Positions 57,704 to 64,000 of a stretch of 64,000 bases of DNA are shown one piece after another; the first letter of the stretch is position 1, and every line of letters begins with the position of its first letter. The position numbers were made by a program, and so were the translations under genes. The notes below the pieces were generated by a model. The model was not told the origin of the DNA. It saw nothing but the letters and a program-made list of their open reading frames with translations, and made no database searches. Source of the DNA: Megascapheus bottae (Eukaryota > Chordata > Mammalia > Rodentia > Geomyidae); the NCBI GenBank assembly GCA_024803745.1, contig JANJXV010000013.1, positions 434,001 through 498,000 of the forward strand, written 5' to 3'.

Positions 57704-57955
57704 TTTTTTTTTTTGTTGGTAAGATCATGAGGCTTGAACACTGGGCCTGTGCACTATCTCTGAGCTCTTTAGCTCAAGGCTAGCACTCCTAACCTTTGAG
57801 CCACAGTGCCACTTCTGGTTTTCTGGTGGTTAACTGGAGAAAAGAATCTCATGGACTTCATTCCCAGGCTGGCTTTGAACCGTGATCTTCAGATCTCAGC
57901 CTTTTCTCAGTAGCTAGAATTATAGGCATGAGCCACCAGTGCCAAGCTAGGCTCC
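57704..57955 (-). repeat. B1-like/Geo SINE
   Basis: T tract, AGATCATGAGGCTTGAACAC to GAGCCACCAGTGCCAAG. Confidence 0.9.
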
Positions 57956-58204
57956 TCATTTTCAAAAAACTAAGTGTGCCTCTAACCCTTGGGCACAAAT
58001 GTATAAACATATTCAAATGATCTGATATTTTAATTCAAAGATATGTCATAATGGCATAAAAACGTTTACTTTAAATGAGAAAAGGACTTGGGAAGTAAAA
58101 ATTGTCTTAAATGTTTGTTTCAAAATAGACAAAAGGCTTTAAAGGTTTAAGTAATTGGTAATGGTTTAGGTATATCTTAAATTTATTAGATAAGAAAACT
58201 TATC

Positions 58205-58422
58205 GGGGCTGGGAGTTCGGCCTAGTGGTAGAGTGCTTGCCTAGCATGCACAAAGACCAGGGTTCGATTCTTCAGTAGCACATACATAGAAAAAAGCCAG
58301 AAGTGGTGCTATGGCTCAAGTGGTAGAGCATTAGTCTTGAGAAAACCCAAGGACAGTGCTCAGGCCCTGAGCCCAAGCCCAGCACTGGCCAAAAGAAAAA
58401 AAGAAAAGAAAAGAAAACATCA
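58205..58422 (+). repeat. IDL-Geo SINE
   Basis: GGGGCTGGGAGTTCGGCCTA to AGCACTGGCCAAAAGAAAA; AAAAG tail units. Confidence 0.92.
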
Positions 58423-58541
58423 ATAAAGTTAATACATAATTAAGTTTGCTGTGATTAAAAGTCTTCTAGCTAACCCAGATTTCAGGGGGAAAACAGTGAC
58501 AGCTTTAAATTCCAAGTGGCCAGGAGAGAAATGGGTATTAT

Positions 58542-58929
58542 TGTAATGCCCAAGTCGTGAGACCACCACCAAGAAGACCACCGAAAGTCAGACACTCCAA
58601 AATGCAAAAGCAAGGATTTATTCAGGGAGGCTGAAGCTTGGGCCTCTTCCTACACACTGACACATGGAGCTTAGGAGGAAGCCCCGAGCTGAAATTTTAC
58701 AAGGCTTCTAAAGGCAAAAGCAACCAGATGTTTGAGTGAGATAAGGTGGGGGTTAGGGACATTCCAGGATGATGGGAGCTAACTGGAAGTTCCCATGCCG
58801 GTTGAGTCCTGATTAGCTGTCTGAGACTAGTGTTATGGCTTGGAAAACAAATGCTGCCCCTGGAATTTATGCGAGTTCTGATCAATTTTAACACAGACAG
58901 GTCAATTTCTGGGACTTATGGGCACTACA
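58542..58929 (-). mobile_element. LTR, minus strand
   Basis: 388 bp with inverted ends TGTAATGCCC...GGGCACTACA. The reverse strand has AATAAATCC near 58618. No clear target duplication. Related to 50247-50581. Confidence 0.72.
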
Positions 58930-59146
58930 ATTCTGTTTCTTTAATTTATGTGCGCTTTTGGGTCACTCATAGTTTATATAAACAACAAGATGGTTGCTGC
59001 TTCAGAATGGGGAGGTGCTTCTTAGCTCCTCAGTCATAAAGTGACTGCAAGTTTCTAAAGGGATTAAATGGAAATCTTCTATGGGAGTGGCTTTTAAAAG
59101 ATGTCAAGGCCCTTCCAATAAATTTCTACTTTAAAACCAAGTTAAG

Positions 59147-59328
59147 GGGCTGGGAGTTTGGCCTAGTGGTAGAGTGCTTGCCTAGCATGCACAAAGACCA
59201 GGGTTCGATTCCTTGGTACCACATACATAGAACAAGCCAGAAGTGGTGCTGTGCTCAAGTGGCAGAGTGTTAGCTTTGAGAAAAAAAAGCCCAGGGACAG
59301 TGCTCAGACCCTAAGTTCAAGCCCCAGG
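59147..59328 (+). repeat. IDL-Geo SINE
   Basis: GGGGCTGGGAGTTTGGCCTA to CAAGCCCCAGGACTC. Confidence 0.92.
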
Positions 59329-59329
59329 A

Positions 59330-59378
<49 letters not shown>
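59329..59378 (+). repeat. (CT)n(CA)n microsatellite
   Basis: TCTCTCTCTC then about 19 CA units, in place of the SINE tail. Confidence 0.95.
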
Positions 59379-59379
<1 letters not shown>

Positions 59380-59380
<1 letters not shown>

Positions 59381-59555
59381 GCCTCGTGGTAGAGTTCTTG
59401 CCTAGCATGTATGAAGATGGAGGTTAGATTCCTCGGTACCACATAAAAAAAAAAAATGTAGGAAGTGGTGCTGTGGCTTCCTTAAGAAAAACCCAAAGAA
59501 CAGCGGTCAGGCCCTGAGTGCAAACCTCAGGATTGGCAAAAAAAAAAAAAAAAGA
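59380..59555 (+). repeat. IDL-Geo SINE, 5' truncated
   Basis: GCCTCGTGGTAGAGTTCTTG to GGATTGGCAAAAAAAAAA. Confidence 0.88.
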
Positions 59556-60085
59556 CTAATTTAATTTAATAAGCTGTTTACCAAGTAGCAACTAAAAACT
59601 GTAACTTGACACTTTTATTAAAAAGGGGGAATAGTGTAGGTCACTGGATGACATTATATACCTTTAATTTAAAAGTTTCCATCCAATGCATCAGTAACAG
59701 ATAAACAGTGAGAGAATCTGGAAAAATCTTAGTCCTCATGTCAACTTATATGGTGGAAGAATGACACTGATACTAACTGAAAACCCAGAACTGTCCAAGT
59801 AATGGGCCAAGGTTAAGCTTATGTATCCACAGGTTCTACAGATTTTTGGCTGCCAGCCTGGAAAATGAAACCCAGAGAAAGGCCCAGGGAAAACAGCTTT
59901 AACCAGATGTGTAGTCATTTCCATCTGGGAACAAAGAAAGACGCTTTCTCAACAAGCTGAGATTTAATTAAAGGACAATGGACAAGAGATTAATACAATG
60001 TCTTTGTTCATAAAGATGATGGCTATTATTCACACCGTAGTGCCTCTTGTACTGTACAAGCCTCTGCTTGGGGGCTTTCTATGCT
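59556..60085. other. Possible retroviral sequence
   Basis: A polypurine run AAAAAGGGGGAATAG (near 59621) resembles a retroviral plus-strand primer site. The rest is unassigned. Confidence 0.3.
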
Positions 60086-60091
60086 GGGTAA

Positions 60092-60328
60092 CCTTTTTTT
60101 TTTGTGGGTCATGGGGCTTGAACTCTGGGCCTAGGCACTGTCCCTGAGTCCTTCAGCTCAAGGCCATTGCCCTATCCTGGAGCCAGAGGCCCACTTCCTG
60201 TTTAGCAAATGGTTAATTGGATATGAGTCTTTGGGCTTTGTAGTACCAGGGCTAGCTTTGAACCTCAATCCTCAGATCTCAGCCTTCTTTGTAGCTAGGA
60301 TTACAGGCCTGAACCACCCGCCTGGCCT
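60092..60328 (-). repeat. B1-like/Geo SINE
   Basis: TTTTGTGGGTCATGGGGCTTG to GAACCACCCGCCTGGCC. Confidence 0.9.
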
Positions 60329-60405
60329 GGGTAGACCTTTATATTTAAATTGTATTGTGATATGTAACAACTCAAGATAGAGTTGGACAAATTAACTGGG
60401 ACCTT

Positions 60406-60662
60406 CCAGACTGGCTTTCCTGGTTTTGGTTCCTTCTGGGCCCTGTAGTCACCATAGTAGGAATCTTTCTGCTGGCTCCTTGCTTGTTTCAATGTTTGTC
60501 CTTTAGCATCCAGCATATGCTAGCTCAGATAGAAACAAACAAACAAAAAATCATGCTATCACAAATCATAAAGATGGGGGAATTATGGGAACCCGTAAAT
60601 GCTGAGCCTCTAACAGAGTATTGGAATGCCATTCTCTGCCTCTCAGGAAGCTGGGAGTGTTG
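60406..60662 (+). pseudogene. Endogenous retrovirus env transmembrane-end remnant
   Basis: One frame gives a Trp-rich stretch, a roughly 25-residue hydrophobic span with GPVVTIVGIFLLAPC, then a charged tail, the shape of the C-terminus of a class I envelope TM subunit. Only this end remains. It runs over a purine-rich tract (60569-60582) into the LTR before its stop, so it is a fragment without entry function. Confidence 0.6.
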
Positions 60663-60997
60663 AGTGACAAAAGAGAGAACAATGGCAATTTGCATTACAA
60701 ACACACTATGCTGCCCTTAAACCAAATGAAGGTCAGAAGCTACTGTGGTTGTGTATTGTTTACCTCTGCTTCCTCAGATAAAGAAGTCCCTCTTTTTGGG
60801 ATCTCATTTATCTGAATGGGTAACTTGAAAGAGATTGCTGACTTGTTTTCTGCTCCTATTCCTCTGTTTGATATTCAATAAATTCCCCGTGAATGGGACC
60901 TTGGAGCCCTGAAAACCATCGGGACCTTGGAGCCCTGAAAACCATCTGAGTCCAGTCTCCTTCTCTGTGCTTGTTGCAGCTGAGGCAGTTTCCAACA
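60586..60997 (+). mobile_element. 3' LTR of the env-bearing retrovirus
   Basis: Starts TGGGAACCCG just after AAGATGGGGGAA (a purine-tract plus-strand primer) and ends TTTCCAACA. AATAAA lies at 60877-60882, followed by a 26-bp tandem duplication in R/U5. Confidence 0.7.
60895..60946 (+). repeat. 26-bp exact tandem duplication
   Basis: GGGACCTTGGAGCCCTGAAA.. twice, 60895-60920 and 60921-60946, within the LTR. Confidence 0.95.
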
Positions 60998-61164
60998 GTG
61001 GTACATGCCTATAAAGGCAATACTATACAGGAGTGCTATTTAGGAGGACTGGATTATGTGGCAAAAATATGAGACTGTAATTTTGAAAGGTCCATTGACT
61101 TAAGTAGTAGAACAAGTAAGTGCAAGATATCCAATGGGAAAAAAGTTGTAGTTTTGCTTTTAAA

Positions 61165-61555
61165 AATTTGCTTCTTCTAGCAGAGGGTTACAATAGCTCA
61201 CAACCTAAATACATAAGACCATATAGGATGAGACTAAATGAAAGGATCTCCAGGATATGGAAACAAGAGCTTTATCTTGAGTGAGTGTTGTTCTTAATGT
61301 ACTAAGTTATTTCTCCTCCCTTTTGTTGCCCTTTGGTTAACCGTACATTGCTATACTGTATGACTTTGTTATCTGGTATATTGCATATGTTTATTTGAAA
61401 TAGGAAAGGGAAGAGGGGAAAATAGAATGATTGGGATGGGGTGGGGGAAAGGAAATGGGGACAAAAACATGAGAAGGGTATCAATGTGTTAGAAGAAATG
61501 CACCTTCTATCTGGCGAATATAACTGTAACGCTTCTATACATTACAATTAAAAAT
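61165..61555 (+). repeat. L1 3' UTR end
   Basis: TCTAGCAGAGGGTTACAATA to CATTACAATTAAAAATTTT; same type as 4558. Confidence 0.83.
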
Positions 61556-61566
61556 TTTGCTTATTT

Positions 61567-61797
61567 GGCCAGGTGCGGTAGCTCACACCTGTAATACTAG
61601 CTACTCAGGAGGTTGAGATCTGAAGATGGAGGTTCAAAGCCAGCCTCGGCACTAAAGACCTTGAGACTCTTATCTCCAATTAATCACTAGAAAAGGGAAA
61701 ATGGTGCTGTGGCTCCGGGGGTAGGGTAGTAGCCTTGAGCTGAAGAGCTTAGGGACAGTGCCTAGGTCAAGCTCCATGACCCACCAATTTTTTTTTT
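61567..61797 (+). repeat. B1-like/Geo SINE followed by a T tract
   Basis: GGCCAGGTGCGGTAGCTCAC to CATGACCCACCAA, then T17. TTTTGCTTATTT flanks both ends. Confidence 0.88.
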
Positions 61798-61811
61798 TTT
61801 TTTGCTTATTT

Positions 61812-62765
61812 GAACTTAAAGAGAGACTTCTCTGGGCCGGGAGTTTGGACTAGTGGTAGAGTGCTTGCCTAGCATGCACGAATACCTGGGTTCAATTCCT
61901 TGGTACCACATACATAGAAATAAGCTGGAAGTGGTGCTGTGGCTCAAGTGGTAGAACACTAGCCTTGAGGAAACTCCAAGGACAGTAGTCAGGCCCTGAG
62001 TTCAAGTCCCAGGACTGGCAAAAAAAAAAAGAGAGAGAGAGAGAGACTTCTCTGAAGAGGAAATAAGAATGGCTTATAGACACATGAGGAAATGCTCAAC
62101 ATCTCTGGCCATGAAATAAATGCAAATCAAAACAACTTTGGGATTCCACCTCGCTCCAGTGAGAATGGCCATTATCAATAAATCTAATAACAACAGATGC
62201 TTGAAGGGAACACGAGTACATTGCTGGTGGGAGTGTAAACTTCTTCAACCACTCTGGAAAGCAATATGGTAATTCCTCAAAGACTAAACATAGAGCTGCC
62301 CTCTGACCCAGCAATCCCACTTGTTGGCATTTCCCCAATTGTCCAGAAACAAGAACATACTAAATTTACTAACACTATGATGTACATTGCATAATTATTC
62401 ACCATAGCTAAGATAAGGAACCAACCCAGATGCCCCTCAGTAGATGATTGAATCAAGAAGATGTGGTACTTATACACAATGGAATTCTATGCTGCCATCA
62501 GAAGGAATGACATCGCCCCATTTGCAAAGAAATGGAAAGACTTGGAAAAAATCATATTAAGTGAAGTAAGCCAGACCCAAAGGAACATAGGCTCAATGGT
62601 TTCCCTCATTTATAATAATTAGCACACATTCAGGCCTCTCCTAGCAGAGGATCACAATAGCTGTGTACATAACATCATATACAATGAGACTAAATGATCT
62701 CTAGGATATGGAAACATCTCAGAAAAATGTATAAGGAACTGATAAAAACATACCAATATCCAGAC
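61812..62765 (+). repeat. L1 3' fragment split by a SINE
   Basis: CTTAAAGAGAGACTTCTCTG continues at 62041 with GAAGAGGAAATAAGAATGGC. Late ORF2 with LLVGV-type frame fragments, then 3' UTR, truncated before the tail. Confidence 0.82.
61835..62040 (+). repeat. IDL-Geo SINE with TSD
   Basis: GAGAGACTTCTCTG at 61821-61834 and 62041-62054. Confidence 0.93.
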
Positions 62766-63445
62766 ATGGAACTCCTCAAGGTAATAATGTGGCAATATTT
62801 AGATGATCAGAAACTCACACTTTCACTATCCTATTAGGCACCAAAAAGATTTTGCTATTGTTCTTATGTTTTTTTAATGAAGAGTGGGATACTTTTTTTT
62901 TTTCCTCCCAGAGTAGTCAACTGGTATAGGAGTATGAAAGATATCTCAGGGAATGTTTTTCTCCCACTTGCCCTCCCCTCCCCCCACCTTCTTGGTGGGT
63001 ATGTTTTTACAGTCAGGGTGTCTGAAGAGCTGACCTTTGTTCCTCTTTGTGTGAAAGGCCTTTATTGAATTGCACCAATGCATGTTTCTTGTAGTTAACA
63101 AACCCCTAGACAGACTGGTGGTTTTCAGGTTTTCACCAAGGCACATCTCCCCTCATCCTTCAATCCTTTTGGACTAGAATTAAATAACATATTAGATTCG
63201 GCCATTATGTTATTTTTTTTCTGGATACTTTTAGAGTAGGATCTAAATTTGTAAAGTCCCAGTGAGTGAGTTTGGGTAGTGATTTGCTTAATTTTTTTCC
63301 AACACTGCTTAAGAGAATCAACTACTTCGTGAAAAGTCTAAACTTTTCTTTGTTTCTTTGCAGGATTTGAAATGTGCACTAGCAAAGCAAGTTTGTTTTC
63401 AGTGCAATGTGCCAAGTTGCTTCTGAAAAATTGAAGAAAATAGAA
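62766..63445. other. No recognised feature
   Basis: Non-coding, with T-rich and C-rich runs near 62890-62990. Confidence 0.5.
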
Positions 63446-63446
63446 C

Positions 63447-63573
63447 TCAAGGCCTGGGCACTATCCTTGGGCTTTCTGAAAGCTAGTGCTCTACCACTTG
63501 AGTCACAGCACCACTTTCAGCTTTGTCTGAGTATGTAGTAAAGAGAAATCAAACCCTGGGTGTTGTACATGCA
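63447..63573 (-). repeat. IDL-Geo SINE, truncated
   Basis: GAACTCAAGGCCTGGGCACT to GGTGTTGTACATGC, diverged. Confidence 0.78.
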
Positions 63574-63672
63574 AAAGTCTTAAATATGGGGATATATTGT
63601 GTAGTCTTATCCTGTGACAGGAGTAAGAGGTATAAAATGAAGAAAGAAAGATTCCATAAGAATAGAAGAATC

Positions 63673-63873
63673 TGGGGCCAGGAGCATAGCCTAGTGGTAG
63701 AGTGCTCACCTCACATACACTAAGTCCTAGGTTCGATTCCTTGGTATCACATGCTCAGAAAAAGCCAGAAGTGGTGCTGTGGCTCAAGTGGCAGAGTGCT
63801 TGAGCAAAAATGTCTCCAAAGACAATGCCCAGGCCCTAAGTTCAAGCCCCAAGACTAACAACAACAACAAAAA
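63673..63873 (+). repeat. IDL-Geo SINE
   Basis: TGGGGCCAGGAGCATAGCCT to AAGACTAACAACAACAAC. Confidence 0.9.
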
Positions 63874-63884
63874 AATAGAAGAAT

Positions 63885-64000
63885 CTTGGGTGGGAGTTTG
63901 GCTTAGTGGTAGAGTGCTCCCCTAGCATGCATGAACACCTGGGCTTGATTCCTCGGTACCACATACATAGAGCCAGAAGTGGTACCATGGTTTTTGTGGT
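63885..64000 (+). repeat. IDL-Geo SINE, cut by window end
   Basis: TTGGGTGGGAGTTTGGCTTA; the right monomer runs off the window. Confidence 0.88.

Overview
This is eukaryotic, AT-rich, gene-poor genomic DNA of a rodent. The strongest lineage marker is a very abundant dimeric SINE. Its left half resembles a tRNA-Ala/ID element (internal RNA polymerase III boxes, motif TAGTGGTAGAGTGCTTGCC). Its right half is the unit GTGGCTCAAG..AGGACTGGC followed by an A tail. This matches the published description of IDL-Geo, a SINE restricted to Geomyoidea (kangaroo rats, pocket mice, pocket gophers). A second SINE joins a B1/7SL-like left part (GGCTCACACCTGTAATCCTAGCTA) to the same Geo-type right part. More than 70 copies of the two are visible. 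The geomyoid assignment is an inference from these repeats.

One gene is supported. On the minus strand, 21425 down to 12637, six coding exons encode a TRIM protein: RING + B-box 2 (20952-21425), coiled coil (19810-19905 and 17528-17758), a 23-bp microexon (17133-17155), a linker exon (14237-14337) and a PRY-SPRY exon (12637-13169). The exon lengths 96, 231 and 23 are those of this gene family. All splice sites are canonical, all phases agree and no internal stop is present. It belongs to the TRIM43/49/64/77 group. The one defect is at the start: the place where family members have the initiator Met holds AGA, and the nearest in-frame ATG lies 23 codons upstream. A poly(A) signal candidate lies at 12512-12517.

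The rest is transposon-derived. 1-12.5 kb: SINEs, one L1 3' end and one solo LTR with a 4-bp target duplication (5300-5677). 13-25 kb: SINEs and L1 ends inside and upstream of the TRIM gene. 25.8-30.85 kb: a nearly full-length but broken L1 with a GC-richer 5' region, frameshifted ORF1 and ORF2, a damaged reverse transcriptase FADD motif and a large internal deletion near its 3' end. 36.4-40.07 kb: three further L1 3' pieces. 46-61 kb: a graveyard of endogenous retroviruses, with an LTR plus tRNA-Phe-type primer-binding site (46929-47387), two minus-strand LTRs of one family (50247-50581, 58542-58929), broken gag matrix and capsid remnants of betaretrovirus type (53949-56000), and an env transmembrane remnant running into an LTR (60406-60997). 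61-64 kb returns to L1 ends and SINEs. No CRISPR, operon or other prokaryotic feature is present, and no true tRNA or rRNA gene was recognised.
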